A DNA stretch of 64,000 nt from an uncultured Nitrosomonadales bacterium (GCA_913048465.1 CAJWVO010000001.1:62001-126000), one strand, 5' to 3'. Counted from the first letter of the stretch, positions 41,857-52,043 are shown. The notes: generated from the sequence alone by a model not told the origin. Translations and numbers: made by a program.

Positions 41857-43372
41857 ATTATTATTGGGTGATCAGTTAAATAAGAAGCACAGCTGGTTCA
41901 AGCAAATTGATCATAATGTGATCTATCTGATGATGGAAATTATTCCTGAAATGACTTATGCGAAGCACCACATTCAAAAAATGCTCGCGTTCATGCATGC
42001 GATGCGAAAATTTGCAAAAGAATTAGAGCAAGAAGGCCATGTTGTGAGGTATATCAAATTAAAAGATCCGGACAATCAGCAATCCTTTTATAAAAATATT
42101 CAGAAATTAATTGAAATAAATTCAGATATAAATAAATTTGAATATCAGATGCCAGATGAATATCGATTGGATCAAGAATTGAAAAAAATAGCCAATCAAA
42201 TCGGTTTAGAACACCAATCTTATTCGACGGAACATTTTTTGACCCATAGACAGGACTTAAGTGATTTTTTCACAAATAAAAAAATATGGAGAATGGAAGA
42301 ATTTTACCGCCACATTAGGAAAAAATATTCCATTTTAATGGTTGGTGATAAACCTATCGGTGATAAGTGGAATTATGATCAAGATAATAGGAAAAAGTGG
42401 GATCCAAAACAATCAGTTCCAGATCGTATCAAGTTCAATCATGAAGTGGAACATCTCAAGGATGAAATTGATGAATTAGAAATTGGGTACATTGGGTCCG
42501 TTGATGTAAAAGATTTTAATTGGCCAAGTAACGAGGAGGAGTCATTACAAGTTCTAAATCATTTTATAAAATCTAGCCTTGATAAATTTGGTGATTTTCA
42601 GGACGCCATGGCGAATGAAAATCCATTTTTGTTTCACTCATTAATATCTTTTGCTCTCAATACTAAAATGTTATCACCATTTATGATTGCTAAAACAGTC
42701 GAGGGGTACTTAAAAAAAGATTTATCTAATTTAAGTACTGTTGAAGGATTTATAAGACAGATTATTGGTTGGCGAGAATACATCCGAGGAGTGTATTGGG
42801 CAAAGATGCCTGAATATGAACTCAGTAACTATTTAGAATTTAAAAATAAGTTACCAGAGTTTTTTTGGCATGGAAAAACTAACATGAACTGCCTGCAAAA
42901 ATCGATACAACAATCTTTGCAACATGCATATGCCCACCATATCCAAAGATTAATGATACTCGGAAATTTTATGTTACTGAGTGAAGTTGATCCAAAGCGT
43001 GTTCATGAATGGTTTTTAGCAATTTACATAGATGCCATCGAATGGGTTGAAATACCAAATGTCTTAGGCATGTCACAATATGCTGACGGAGGTTTGTTGG
43101 CCACAAAACCGTATGTCTCATCCGGCTCTTATATTAATAAGATGGGAAATTACTGTAAATCCTGTCAGTACGATGTGAAGACTAAATTTGCAGACAACTC
43201 ATGTCCATTTAATAGTCTCTACTGGAACTTCTTTTTAAACAACCCAAGGTTATTAGAAAATAATCCAAGAATGGGCATTGTGAAAATGCAGATAAATAAA
43301 ATGAGTGAAGAGGATAAGGGCTTATATATTAAAAAGAGTAAACAAATATTGAAGAATATCGAACAGCTATGA
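41843..43372 (+). CDS. FeS bacterial cryptochrome/photolyase, PhrB-like (6-4) photolyase
   Basis: This 509-aa protein starts [19 protein letters not shown], typical of the 'photolyase-related' family that carries a [4Fe-4S] cluster. From this start the cysteines fall at 350, 438, 441 and 454, the positions I recall for the cluster ligands of Agrobacterium PhrB, which repairs (6-4) photoproducts. This supports both the call and the ATG at 41843 rather than the one at 41828. The central VEGFIRQIIGWREYIRGVYW is conserved. Its last 6 bases overlap prmA on the other strand. Confidence 0.9.
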   Translation: MKTLRLLLGDQLNKKHSWFKQIDHNVIYLMMEIIPEMTYAKHHIQKMLAFMHAMRKFAKELEQEGHVVRYIKLKDPDNQQSFYKNIQKLIEINSDINKFEYQMPDEYRLDQELKKIANQIGLEHQSYSTEHFLTHRQDLSDFFTNKKIWRMEEFYRHIRKKYSILMVGDKPIGDKWNYDQDNRKKWDPKQSVPDRIKFNHEVEHLKDEIDELEIGYIGSVDVKDFNWPSNEEESLQVLNHFIKSSLDKFGDFQDAMANENPFLFHSLISFALNTKMLSPFMIAKTVEGYLKKDLSNLSTVEGFIRQIIGWREYIRGVYWAKMPEYELSNYLEFKNKLPEFFWHGKTNMNCLQKSIQQSLQHAYAHHIQRLMILGNFMLLSEVDPKRVHEWFLAIYIDAIEWVEIPNVLGMSQYADGGLLATKPYVSSGSYINKMGNYCKSCQYDVKTKFADNSCPFNSLYWNFFLNNPRLLENNPRMGIVKMQINKMSEEDKGLYIKKSKQILKNIEQL

Positions 43373-44254
43373 CTTTCTTAATGCAGTCATACATACCCAA
43401 CCATCTTGATATAAAGAGTCTTCAAAAACAAAGTTATGGGAATATATTTCTTTGATTTCATTTTCCTGTGATTGCAAAATACCAGATAGTGCAATGCGTC
43501 CTTGCGGTTTACATTTAGAATGTATTAGCGGTTCTAACACTTTCAGTGCGCTTGATAATATATTTGCAACAACAATGTCGTACAGGTCATTTGTTGATTC
43601 ATCTGAAGTATAAAAATTAATGGTACTCGTTTGGTTATTCTCTGCATTTTGATTACTGGAGGTAATTGCCTGAGGATCAATGTCGGTTCCAGCAACTGAT
43701 TTGGCCCCTAATTTTTTTGCCGCAATAGCTAAAATTCCTGAACCACATCCATAATCTAAAACAGATTTATCAATAAGATCAATTTTGGTTAACCAATCTA
43801 AACAAAGTTTGGTGGTGGGATGAGACCCAGTCCCAAATGCCAATCCAGGGTCTAGGTGAATGTTAATCGCACTATTATTTTTTATTTTGTGCCAAGAGGG
43901 AATGATCCAAATTTTGTCATTAATTTGGATCGGCTTAAATTGCGACTGAGTTTCTTTAACCCAATCTTTTTCTGCAACCGGCTCAACCTGAATCTGGTCA
44001 ATATGAATGTTAAACTCATTGTGAATGGAATGAATAACCTCTGTGAGAGCATGATCATCCTGGAATAGGGCTATGACCTTGGTATTTTTCCAATATCTTT
44101 CATGATCATCAGGGTCCTCACCAAAAATTGCAACTTCATTATGTGTGTCTAAATCAGAGTCGCTAAAGCTTAAAGACAGTGCGTCAAGTTCAATGAGATG
44201 GTCACCAATGGACTGTGCAATATCATCATCTACTATCAGTGATAAAGAGATCAC
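43367..44254 (-). CDS. prmA: Ribosomal protein L11 methyltransferase
   Basis: This 295-aa SAM-dependent enzyme trimethylates L11. The SAM motif VLDYGCGSGILAIAAKKLGA and the family motif DPGLAFGTGSHPTTKLCLDWL (in part) are present in the catalytic domain, preceded by an N-terminal L11-recognition domain. It starts directly after accC on the minus strand, the usual accB-accC-prmA order of beta- and gammaproteobacteria. Confidence 0.95.
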   Translation of the reverse strand: MISLSLIVDDDIAQSIGDHLIELDALSLSFSDSDLDTHNEVAIFGEDPDDHERYWKNTKVIALFQDDHALTEVIHSIHNEFNIHIDQIQVEPVAEKDWVKETQSQFKPIQINDKIWIIPSWHKIKNNSAINIHLDPGLAFGTGSHPTTKLCLDWLTKIDLIDKSVLDYGCGSGILAIAAKKLGAKSVAGTDIDPQAITSSNQNAENNQTSTINFYTSDESTNDLYDIVVANILSSALKVLEPLIHSKCKPQGRIALSGILQSQENEIKEIYSHNFVFEDSLYQDGWVCMTALRKS

Positions 44255-45601
44255 CTATTTTTTCATTCCTAATTTTTCTTCCAAATAATGAATACTTGCA
44301 CCACCTTTGAGGAAAGCCAGATCTATTAATAAATCACGGTGGAGATCAATATTAATTTTAATTCCCTCGCAATACATTTCTGAAAGAGCCATTTGTAGTT
44401 TTGCAGCAGCTTTTTCACGTGTGTCCCCATGAGCGATTAGCTTACCGATCATTGAGTCATAATGCGACGGAACGCGATAACCGCCATAAACATGGGTATC
44501 AACCCTGATGCCCGGACCTCCGGGCACATGGAACCGATTGATGAGGCCAGGAGAAGGTATGAAAGAATATGAATCTTCAGCATTGATACGACATTCCATT
44601 GCATGACCATTAATCACGATATCTTTCTGGCGGTAGCTTAACTTCTCCCCAGCTGCGATTTTTATTTGTTCTTGAATGAGGTCAACACCGGTAATCATTT
44701 CTGTCACAGGATGTTCTACCTGAATTCGAGTATTCATTTCAATAAAGTAAAATTCATCATTTTCGTAAAGAAACTCAAAGGTGCCGGCTCCTCGATAACC
44801 AATTTTTCTACAGGCATCAGCACATTTGTCACCCATTTTTTTTCTTAATTTGTCTGATAATCCTGGAGCAGGAGCTTCTTCAATAACTTTTTGATGTCTC
44901 CGTTGCATGGAGCAATCTCTCTCGAAGAGGTGGATCGCATTTTTATAATTATCTGCGAGCACTTGGTACTCAATATGCCTAGGTTTCTCTAGATATTTTT
45001 CCATGTACACCGCGGCATTACCAAAAAAGCTGTGCGCTTCATTTTTTGTCATTGAAACGGCATTTAGCAGTGATGCTTCAGTATGAACCACTCTCATTCC
45101 TCGTCCACCACCACCACCAGCTGCTTTAATAATTACTGGGTACCCAATTTTTCTAGCGGTGTCTATAATCTCATCAGGATTGCTACTCAATTCACCATCA
45201 GAGCCAGGAACAACAGGAATACCAGCTTTTATCATCGCCTCTTTGGCACTTACTTTATCTCCCATCAATCTGATGGTTTCTGATTTAGGCCCAATAAAAG
45301 TAAATCCACTTTTTTCAACTTGTTCAGCAAAATCTGCATTTTCAGAAAGGAAACCATATCCAGGATGAATGGCTTGTGCATCAGTTACTTCCGCAGCGCT
45401 AATAATGGCAGGGATATTTAAGTAACTGAGATTTGATGGCGCTGGACCTATACAGACGGACTCATCAGAAAGTTTGACATATTTTGCATCTACATCAGCC
45501 TCTGAGTGAACGGTTACCACTTTAATACCCATCTGGCGACAGGCTCTTAGGATGCGAAGTGCAATCTCTCCGCGGTTAGCAATAAGGATTTTTTCAAACA
45601 T
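44255..45601 (-). CDS. accC: Biotin carboxylase of acetyl-CoA carboxylase
   Basis: This 448-aa ATP-grasp enzyme carboxylates biotin on AccB, the first step of malonyl-CoA formation. It shows the ATP-binding loop [21 protein letters not shown], and the catalytic block [16 protein letters not shown]. Length is typical. It lies 3 bases after accB and directly before prmA. Confidence 0.98.
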   Translation of the reverse strand: MFEKILIANRGEIALRILRACRQMGIKVVTVHSEADVDAKYVKLSDESVCIGPAPSNLSYLNIPAIISAAEVTDAQAIHPGYGFLSENADFAEQVEKSGFTFIGPKSETIRLMGDKVSAKEAMIKAGIPVVPGSDGELSSNPDEIIDTARKIGYPVIIKAAGGGGGRGMRVVHTEASLLNAVSMTKNEAHSFFGNAAVYMEKYLEKPRHIEYQVLADNYKNAIHLFERDCSMQRRHQKVIEEAPAPGLSDKLRKKMGDKCADACRKIGYRGAGTFEFLYENDEFYFIEMNTRIQVEHPVTEMITGVDLIQEQIKIAAGEKLSYRQKDIVINGHAMECRINAEDSYSFIPSPGLINRFHVPGGPGIRVDTHVYGGYRVPSHYDSMIGKLIAHGDTREKAAAKLQMALSEMYCEGIKINIDLHRDLLIDLAFLKGGASIHYLEEKLGMKK

Positions 45602-45604
45602 AGA

Positions 45605-46063
45605 TTACTCAATAATAAAAAGTGGTTCACCAAATTCAACCGGCTGAGCGTTCTCAACCATAATCTTCTTAACAATTCCGTCACGGTCGGCTTCAATTTC
45701 ATTGAGTAGTTTCATCGCCTCGATAATGCATAAAGTGTCACCTTTTTTCACGGTACTTCCAACTTCGACATATGGATCAGCTTCGGGTGACGATGATCTA
45801 TAGAAAGTACCTACCATTGGTGAAGTAAGGGCATGCCCAGCATCCTCAACTATGTCTTCTGCCTCTGCACTAGCTGTTGGTGTTGGTACTTGGTTTTGTA
45901 AGGGTGGTGTCGGTTGTTGAGGTATAGTGTATTGCTGAGGTTGCTGCACCACTTGACCTTGGCGACTGATACGAACACTTTCTTCACCTTCAGTTAATTC
46001 TAATTCACTAATTCCTGATTCTTCAACCAGGTCGATTAGTTTTTTTAGTTTTCTTAAGTCCAT
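45605..46063 (-). CDS. accB: Biotin carboxyl carrier protein
   Basis: This 152-aa carrier has the biotin attachment lysine K118 in [14 protein letters not shown], a variant of the usual EAMKMMN. The N-terminal helical part (1-30) is joined to the lipoyl-like domain (about 75-152) by a Pro/Gln-rich flexible linker (38-70). It is followed by accC after 3 bases and preceded by aroQ. Confidence 0.97.
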   Translation of the reverse strand: MDLRKLKKLIDLVEESGISELELTEGEESVRISRQGQVVQQPQQYTIPQQPTPPLQNQVPTPTASAEAEDIVEDAGHALTSPMVGTFYRSSSPEADPYVEVGSTVKKGDTLCIIEAMKLLNEIEADRDGIVKKIMVENAQPVEFGEPLFIIE

Positions 46064-46075
46064 GATTCTTACCTT

Positions 46076-46492
46076 TTATGAATATTTAACAATGTGTTGA
46101 ATTGCTGCTGAATAACCATCCTTACCTAAACCACATATCACTGCCTTGGCTTTATCTGAAAAATAAGATTTATGCCTAAACTCCTCCCGAGCATGAACAT
46201 TTGATAAATGAATTTCGTAAAAAGGTATACCTACTCCTAAAATAGCATCTCTAATGGCTACTGAAGTATGGGTAAATGCTGCAGGATTAATAACGATATA
46301 GTCAACTTTTAATGTATGAACAAAATTTACAATCTCTGATTCACTATTGCTTTGAAAAAAACTAAAAGTTATTCCTGGAAATAGAGTTTGCAGTTCATTA
46401 TTAATATCTTCTAAACCTTGATTGCCGTAAACATCTGGCTCTCGCTGTCCAAGAAGATTTAGATTAGGTCCATTAATTAAAGCTATTTTCAT
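46076..46492 (-). CDS. aroQ: 3-dehydroquinate dehydratase, type II
   Basis: This 138-aa dodecameric enzyme acts in the shikimate pathway. The motifs are [17 protein letters not shown] near the N-terminus, [16 protein letters not shown] in the middle and [17 protein letters not shown] with the catalytic His and Arg. The start is placed at [10 protein letters not shown] because the family begins there; an in-frame extension of 15 residues has no support. It heads the aroQ-accB-accC-prmA unit. Confidence 0.96.
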   Translation of the reverse strand: MKIALINGPNLNLLGQREPDVYGNQGLEDINNELQTLFPGITFSFFQSNSESEIVNFVHTLKVDYIVINPAAFTHTSVAIRDAILGVGIPFYEIHLSNVHAREEFRHKSYFSDKAKAVICGLGKDGYSAAIQHIVKYS

Positions 46493-46571
46493 AATAATCT
46501 CTACAGTAGTACACCAGTTTGCCGAATTTAACGACATTTGTCTACTAAAATAGTGATATTAATATATAAAT

Positions 46572-46590
46572 AAAAAGATAAAATCTTTTT
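46572..46590. terminator. Weak AT-rich terminator after tlpA
   Basis: AAAAAGAT and ATCTTTTT form an 8-bp stem with a 3-base loop, flanked by A and T on both sides. It lies in the 157-base gap between the tlpA stop and the aroQ start on the minus strand. No other signal was recognised in this gap except the unassigned aroQ promoter. Confidence 0.5.
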
Positions 46591-46649
46591 TCTTGGATAT
46601 TTAAAATTTAGATAATGATAAATAGACTACATTTAAAAACATTTAGAAG

Positions 46650-47171
46650 CTATTTAACGACATTTAATAGGTCTTTTTCGGTTATTTCACCATAAAATTT
46701 ATGTTGGATTTGATAGTTTTTATCTATTACGACAGTAAATGGCAATACACCCTTGTCATTGCCAAAGTGACGACTTAATAAAAAGCCATTTTTTTCATCT
46801 GTTAGATTCGAGTATGAAATTGGTATTTCCTTCATAAAGGAAATGACCTCATCCATATCATCTATTGCAACCCCAATAAGACGGGTATTGTTGTTCTTAT
46901 CTAAACTCGCATTGAAGCTATTGAGTTCGGGTATTTCTTTTTTACATGGCTCACACCAGCTAGCCCAAAAGTTAATGATTAACATTTCTTTAAATTCAAT
47001 ATCATTTAATGATACCTTTCCTGCATTTTCAATCATAAAGGGAAGATCCATAGCTGATTTACTCTCTGTTTCGGTAATCTGCGGTTCTCCAGATGAATTT
47101 ATAAAAATATTAGTTCCAATGCCAACAATAAAGGCCAAAGAAATTAATACGATGATGGGAAATTTTTTCAT
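46650..47171 (-). CDS. TlpA/ResA-like periplasmic thioredoxin
   Basis: This 173-aa protein has an N-terminal membrane anchor (about 4-22) and a thioredoxin domain with active site WCEPC (Cys73, Cys76) in NFWASWCEPCKKEIPEL. Such proteins reduce disulfides in the periplasm, for example during cytochrome c maturation. It overlaps dsbD by 4 bases; DsbD is the usual electron donor to TlpA-like proteins, so the pair forms a pathway. Confidence 0.9.
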   Translation of the reverse strand: MKKFPIIVLISLAFIVGIGTNIFINSSGEPQITETESKSAMDLPFMIENAGKVSLNDIEFKEMLIINFWASWCEPCKKEIPELNSFNASLDKNNNTRLIGVAIDDMDEVISFMKEIPISYSNLTDEKNGFLLSRHFGNDKGVLPFTVVIDKNYQIQHKFYGEITEKDLLNVVK

Positions 47172-48841
47172 TTAATGCCCTTGATGTGTTTGAGAAAATT
47201 TTCAGCATTCATGAATCCAAAAATTTGTTTTCTTTGTAACTCTTCATTATTCGAGTTAAAAAATACAATGGCGGGAGGTCCGAAAATATTGAATCGATTC
47301 ATAATTTTTTTATCATTCTCGTTAAAATCTGTCACATCCACTTTTACGAGGATGAACCTATCGAGCTCACCTCGAACATTTATATCTTGGAAAGTATATT
47401 TTTCAAATTCAAGGCAGGCGACACACCAGTCTGCATAAAAATCAATGAGTATTGGTTTGTTTGCTTCTTGAATTATTGAGTTTAATTCATTCTCAGTTGT
47501 GACCATGCTAAATTGAATTTTCTCTTTTTCATTTAGCTGATATTGTTTGAAAGAATCGATGGACATAAATATAGAGGCAATAACGGCAAGCATCAATAAA
47601 ATAATTTGAATAAATTTTTTAAGCTTTAAAGCTATCAATGCGTAAATAAAAACGATTAGTCCTAATATGATAAAGAGCAATTCGATCACAAAAATATTTA
47701 ATAGCGGCTTGGTAACATAAATGGCAGAACCAAGCAGAATAAAGCCAATTAATTTTTTAAAAAAGATGTTGACTTGATTTGTCTTGGGAATAAATTTTAT
47801 AGATGTTAATCCAATTACTAGCAGTGGCAAAGACATCCCTAATGCCAAAAAGAATAGAGAAGACATCCCAATAAGTGCATTCCCTGTTTGGCTAATATAC
47901 AAGATGGCGCTTGCCAGCGGGGGTGCCACACACGGACTCAATATTAGCGAAGAGATCATGCCTAATAGGACAATTCCTAAATAATTTTTTGCATTTAAAT
48001 TATTGGCAAAATTATTAAGTTTCGTTTGAATAGAAGATGGGAGATTTAAATCGTACACATCAAACATGGCCAGGGAAAATAATATAAATAACAGAGCTGT
48101 GAACAATAAGATAAGCTCACCTTGCAGGTAAATCGATAAAACACTTCCTGTTTTTGCGGCGATGAGGCCAATGAAGCTGTAGGTGATACAGATACCAACA
48201 ACATAGGCAATCGTAGCAAGCCCCCTGTTATTTTTCAGATTACTTAACATGGCGAGAAGAACTGGAATTAGTGGCAGTACACAGGGCGTTAATGACAATA
48301 GAATTCCACCAAAGAGGAAAAGTGCAAATGTTTTATAGATGCTAGATTTAAAGGCTTCCTGATAAATATCTGATCCTTTGATACTCGTCTTATCGAGATT
48401 TTTCATGTCATTAGAAATTTGTTGTGGCGGATAACATAGCCCCTGGTCACTGCACCCCTGGAAGTGGATGACAAATGATTCATCATCAGTTAGGGGTTCC
48501 TTTAAATTAATTTGAAATACCAGTGGCTGGTCATAAATAATTTGTTTGCCAAAAAACTCATCTTCCTTTTCTTTACCTTCGGGAAAATTAAATTGGAAAT
48601 CAGTATTGCTTGATGAAGAAAATTTAAATTTAGATTGGTAAAGATAGTGGCCCGGTTGAGTATTAAATTGGACTGAGATAGAACTATTGGTTGGGGATAT
48701 AGAAATTTCGTATGGAAACGCCTCCTCAACCGTTAAAATTTTATATGCATTTTTTGTTAATGACTTTAAATCATTAAAATCATCCGCATATAAAAGCCAG
48801 GGTGCTAAAATAAAAAAGAATAAGGTTAAGTATCTGGTCAT
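47168..48841 (-). CDS. dsbD: Thiol:disulfide interchange protein DsbD
   Basis: This 557-aa protein moves electrons from cytoplasmic thioredoxin to the periplasm. The signal peptide is at about 1-19. The N-terminal immunoglobulin-like domain has cysteines spaced C-x5-C in GCSDQGLCYPPQ. Eight transmembrane helices follow, with conserved cysteines in SLTPCVLPLIPV and ILSPCVAPPL, and the C-terminal thioredoxin domain has DWCVAC. All three domains are intact. It is divergent from fxsA. Confidence 0.95.
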   Translation of the reverse strand: MTRYLTLFFFILAPWLLYADDFNDLKSLTKNAYKILTVEEAFPYEISISPTNSSISVQFNTQPGHYLYQSKFKFSSSSNTDFQFNFPEGKEKEDEFFGKQIIYDQPLVFQINLKEPLTDDESFVIHFQGCSDQGLCYPPQQISNDMKNLDKTSIKGSDIYQEAFKSSIYKTFALFLFGGILLSLTPCVLPLIPVLLAMLSNLKNNRGLATIAYVVGICITYSFIGLIAAKTGSVLSIYLQGELILLFTALLFILFSLAMFDVYDLNLPSSIQTKLNNFANNLNAKNYLGIVLLGMISSLILSPCVAPPLASAILYISQTGNALIGMSSLFFLALGMSLPLLVIGLTSIKFIPKTNQVNIFFKKLIGFILLGSAIYVTKPLLNIFVIELLFIILGLIVFIYALIALKLKKFIQIILLMLAVIASIFMSIDSFKQYQLNEKEKIQFSMVTTENELNSIIQEANKPILIDFYADWCVACLEFEKYTFQDINVRGELDRFILVKVDVTDFNENDKKIMNRFNIFGPPAIVFFNSNNEELQRKQIFGFMNAENFLKHIKGIK

Positions 48842-48879
48842 GTCTGAAATATGACTTGCAAAAGAAAAATGGTTCAGAC
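48842..48879. promoter_or_regulatory. Inverted repeat between dsbD and fxsA
   Basis: GTCTGAA (48842-48848) and TTCAGAC (48873-48879) are perfect 7-base arms 24 bases apart in the 64-base divergent promoter region. They could be regulator half-sites. No regulator gene is adjacent. Confidence 0.25.
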
Positions 48880-48905
48880 CATTATCTCATAGGAAAGCTA
48901 ACATC

Positions 48906-49325
48906 ATGAAATTTATAGGTATTTGGTTGTTAATATTGGTTCCGTTTATAGAAATATGGGGCTATTTTAAATTAGGCTCATTGTATGGGTGGTGGTATTT
49001 TCTATATATAGTTGTAGTTGGTGTGCTTGGCTGGAGAATGATAAAAGAAGAAAAGTCCCAGCTTCTCTTTAGAATGATGAATTCATTTCAGAGTGCTGGT
49101 TCGCCATTTCAGATGATCATGGGCACAGCAAAAAATATGATAGCTGGTGGACTATTTCTTTTTCCAGGCATCGTCACTGACTTGATAGCCATAATATTGC
49201 TTGTTATGCCATCGAAAAATCCAAACGACAATTTATTTCAAGAAATGCAAAATCGTTTTAATCAAAAAAAACAAAAAGATGATTCGGTGATTGAGGGTGA
49301 GTTTAAAAAAGAGGATGACGATTAA
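48906..49325 (+). CDS. fxsA: FxsA family membrane protein
   Basis: This 139-aa protein with three to four hydrophobic helices begins MKFIGIWLLILVPFIEIWGYFKLGSLYGWW. It contains the family motif GWRMIKEE near residue 43 and the LFLFPGIVTDLIAIILL block. FxsA is a cytoplasmic-membrane protein whose overproduction interferes with phage exclusion in E. coli; its normal role is unknown. The C-terminus is charged. It overlaps the reductase gene by one base. Confidence 0.88.
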   Translation: MKFIGIWLLILVPFIEIWGYFKLGSLYGWWYFLYIVVVGVLGWRMIKEEKSQLLFRMMNSFQSAGSPFQMIMGTAKNMIAGGLFLFPGIVTDLIAIILLVMPSKNPNDNLFQEMQNRFNQKKQKDDSVIEGEFKKEDDD

Positions 49326-50314
49326 TGTATGTTGGAAAAGTTGATGGCATTGAATTTGAAATAAAGCCAAGTCAAACCATCCTTGAAGCGGCAATATCCT
49401 CTGGAATAACGCTACCTTATGGATGTAGAAGTGGATCATGTGGATCATGCAAGGCAACAATTATCAAAGGTGAGGTTTTTCATGAAGATATCATGCCAGG
49501 AGTACTCACTGACCAAGACAAGAGTGAGCAGAACTTTTTATTGTGTAAAACTTATGCGACGAGTGATGTCACAATAGCAAGCCTAGTTGAAAAAAAACTT
49601 GATGAATTTCCAAAAAGAATAACACCCGTCAGGGTCGAAAAATTAAACTTGCTAAATCATGATGTCATGCAGATTCTATTAAAGCTGCCTGCAGGTGAAA
49701 ATTTGCAATTTAAAGCAGGACAATACCTTGAATTTATTTTAAAAGATGGAGCACGAAGAGCCTTTTCAATGGCCAATGCACCGGGCGATGATTTGATTGA
49801 GTTGCATGTTCGTTTAATTGAAGGAGGTACATTTACCAACTATGTCTTTAATGAGATGAAAGAAAAAAGTATCCATCGCATTGAGGCGCCTATAGGAAAC
49901 TTTTTCCTCAGAGAATCCGATCGACCAATCATTTTTGTTGCCGGTGGAACTGGTTTTGCCCCAATAAAATCAATCATTAATGATTACTATCGAGCTGGGG
50001 AGGAAAGAAAAATATATCTATACCGAGGCTTCAAGACTCATAAAGATTTATATCAAGATGAGGTTGTTGAGAATTGGAAAAAAAATATTAATAATTTTGA
50101 GGCCATAAATATATATTCTGAAGAAGTTGTAAATGGACAAGAAAAAAGTTTAGTGCATAAAAAAGTAATCAAAGATCTAGGCCCATTGGATTCATTTGAC
50201 GTATATTGTTGTGGTGCCCCTGGAATGATTGAGGTGGCATATAAAGAATTTGTCGAAGCCGGTTTAAATCCCAATAGCTTCTACTCAGATGCATTTACCT
50301 TTGCGCCGAAATAA
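49325..50314 (+). CDS. 2Fe-2S ferredoxin-FAD/NAD(P)H reductase (AscD/UbiB-reductase-like)
   Basis: This 329-aa modular oxidoreductase has a plant-type 2Fe-2S domain with ligands Cys34, Cys39, Cys42 and Cys74. An FAD domain follows (RAFSMANAPGD for the flavin-binding R-x-S motif), then an NAD(P) domain (VAGGTGFAPIKSII and YCCGAPGMIEVA). It resembles proteins annotated as CDP-6-deoxyglucoseen reductase, but the true partner is unknown. It probably supplies electrons to an oxygenase or other iron-sulfur enzyme. Confidence 0.85.
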   Translation: MYVGKVDGIEFEIKPSQTILEAAISSGITLPYGCRSGSCGSCKATIIKGEVFHEDIMPGVLTDQDKSEQNFLLCKTYATSDVTIASLVEKKLDEFPKRITPVRVEKLNLLNHDVMQILLKLPAGENLQFKAGQYLEFILKDGARRAFSMANAPGDDLIELHVRLIEGGTFTNYVFNEMKEKSIHRIEAPIGNFFLRESDRPIIFVAGGTGFAPIKSIINDYYRAGEERKIYLYRGFKTHKDLYQDEVVENWKKNINNFEAINIYSEEVVNGQEKSLVHKKVIKDLGPLDSFDVYCCGAPGMIEVAYKEFVEAGLNPNSFYSDAFTFAPK

Positions 50315-50316
50315 TC

Positions 50317-51057
50317 CTAATCAATACATAAAGATTGTAATTTTTCAGGATCCAAAGTGGGCGTGATTTTTATATCACACTCAAACACTGATAACTCTTT
50401 TGCAATATTTTCATGATTTACTATGAAGCTAATGTTATCAAAGTGAATTTGATCTGGATTTTCAAACAATCCAAGCTGATCAATAAAATGTTGTGCTATT
50501 TGTGAGCTTGTAATCAAAATATACAAAGTTTCCTTTTGTGAATAATTAGCAATTACATTGAAATCTATCAGTTTAAAGATTCTCTGGTAACACTCCAGGT
50601 AGGCTATATTGGCTTGTTTTTTTTCTAACTCGTTTTTTAATAGTTCTTTACCGCCAACGCCTCTCACAATCAATATTGACTCATCTGTCACATTTTGCAT
50701 TTCAGATAACTCAAGGAGTGTTTTTGAGTCAAATTGGTCAATCGGGGAAAAAATTTTCTTATTTAGAAAAGATAATTCATTTTTTGTGGTTGGACCAATT
50801 GCAAATATTTGCACATTATCAGCAAATTTTATTAAGTGATGTTCTGAAATTATTTTAAAGCATTGTGCGGCATTTGAACTGATAAAAATTATTTTTGAAT
50901 ATAAGTGCATGTCATCAATAATTTTTTTAATTTCAGGTGTTGAAGATATAGGCTCAATTTCAATAAAAGGATAATCAATGACATTTAGAGAAGTGCCTGT
51001 AAAAAAATTTATGATGGATTGATTTTGTAAACTAGATCGGGTTGCAATTAAATTAGC
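50317..51057 (-). CDS. hemD: Uroporphyrinogen-III synthase
   Basis: This 246-aa enzyme closes hydroxymethylbilane into uroporphyrinogen III, for haem and related tetrapyrroles. The family is poorly conserved. N-terminal IATRSSLQNQ, IFISSNAAQCFK and IFAIGPTTKNEL are typical blocks. The ATG overlaps the end of hemC, which fixes the start; an upstream in-frame extension reaches into hemC and is unlikely. It ends 2 bases from the convergent reductase gene. Confidence 0.88.
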   Translation of the reverse strand, partial: ANLIATRSSLQNQSIINFFTGTSLNVIDYPFIEIEPISSTPEIKKIIDDMHLYSKIIFISSNAAQCFKIISEHHLIKFADNVQIFAIGPTTKNELSFLNKKIFSPIDQFDSKTLLELSEMQNVTDESILIVRGVGGKELLKNELEKKQANIAYLECYQRIFKLIDFNVIANYSQKETLYILITSSQIAQHFIDQLGLFENPDQIHFDNISFIVNHENIAKELSVFECDIKITPTLDPEKLQSLCID

Positions 51058-51976
51058 CATGCTCAAGTCCAAGAATATTTTTGGCACCCTGATCAATCAG
51101 TGACTGAGCTACATTATTGGCAAGTGAAAGATGCTCTGTGTATGGTCCAGTATCAGTAGCACGAATCATTTTAATTCCATCCGGAGAGGATACAAAGGCT
51201 TGAATGGTGAGCAAATTATTTTTAATGGATGCGTGGGCTCCCATTGGCACTGTGCAACTTCCTGCGAGGGTTTTACTGATCTTCCTTTCAGCCTCGACTT
51301 GAATCTGTGTTTGTTCGTCATTTAAAAAATCTAATAATTCTTTTAACTCAGATTTATTTTTAAGGATTTCAATGCCAAGTGCTCCTTGACCTACTGATGG
51401 GGTGTACTGTTTCACATCAAGTGTGCTTTTAATTCTATTTTCTAGGTTAAGCCTGATCAGACCTGCAGAGGCAAGGATAATGGCGTCATATATTCCAGAA
51501 TCTAGTTTTTTCAGTCTTGTTTGTAAATTTCCACGTAGGCTTTCAATAATTAAGTCAGGCCTTGTATGTTTAATCAGGCTCTGGCGCCTTAAGCTTGAGG
51601 TCCCTACAACAGCATTTTGTGGAAGGTCATCTAGTGAAGCATATTTATTACTGATAAAAGCGTCGCTGGGGTTTTCTCTTTCAGAAATTGCACATATTTC
51701 AAATGGTTCTGGCAGGTCCATGGGAACATCTTTCATAGAATGAACTGCTAAATCTGCATCATCACTTAATAAGGCATGTTCCAGCTCCTTGATGAACAAA
51801 CCTTTACCGCCAATCTCAGCAAGAGGTTGGTCCAAAATAATATCACCTTGAGTTTTAAAACTTAGCACGCTGACTTCTGTGTCGGGATATTTTTCTCTAA
51901 TTCGATCAGCAATATAGTTGGCTTGCCACATTGCCAATTGGCTTTCACGAGATGCGATACGGATCATTTTTTTCAT
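51053..51976 (-). CDS. hemC: Porphobilinogen deaminase (hydroxymethylbilane synthase)
   Basis: This 307-aa enzyme polymerises four porphobilinogens. Cys241 in LAGSCTVPMGAHA is the attachment site of the dipyrromethane cofactor. IRIASRESQLAMWQA, GKGLFIKELEHALL, HSMKDVP and GTSSLRRQ complete the active site. It is coupled to hemD and divergent from argH, an order seen in betaproteobacteria. Confidence 0.97.
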   Translation of the reverse strand: MKKMIRIASRESQLAMWQANYIADRIREKYPDTEVSVLSFKTQGDIILDQPLAEIGGKGLFIKELEHALLSDDADLAVHSMKDVPMDLPEPFEICAISERENPSDAFISNKYASLDDLPQNAVVGTSSLRRQSLIKHTRPDLIIESLRGNLQTRLKKLDSGIYDAIILASAGLIRLNLENRIKSTLDVKQYTPSVGQGALGIEILKNKSELKELLDFLNDEQTQIQVEAERKISKTLAGSCTVPMGAHASIKNNLLTIQAFVSSPDGIKMIRATDTGPYTEHLSLANNVAQSLIDQGAKNILGLEHG

Positions 51977-52043
51977 GCTGAAATTCTAGCATAGGGCTTG
52001 CTTATTAGTGATGTATAAAAGGGTTTGATATATACTTACGACT

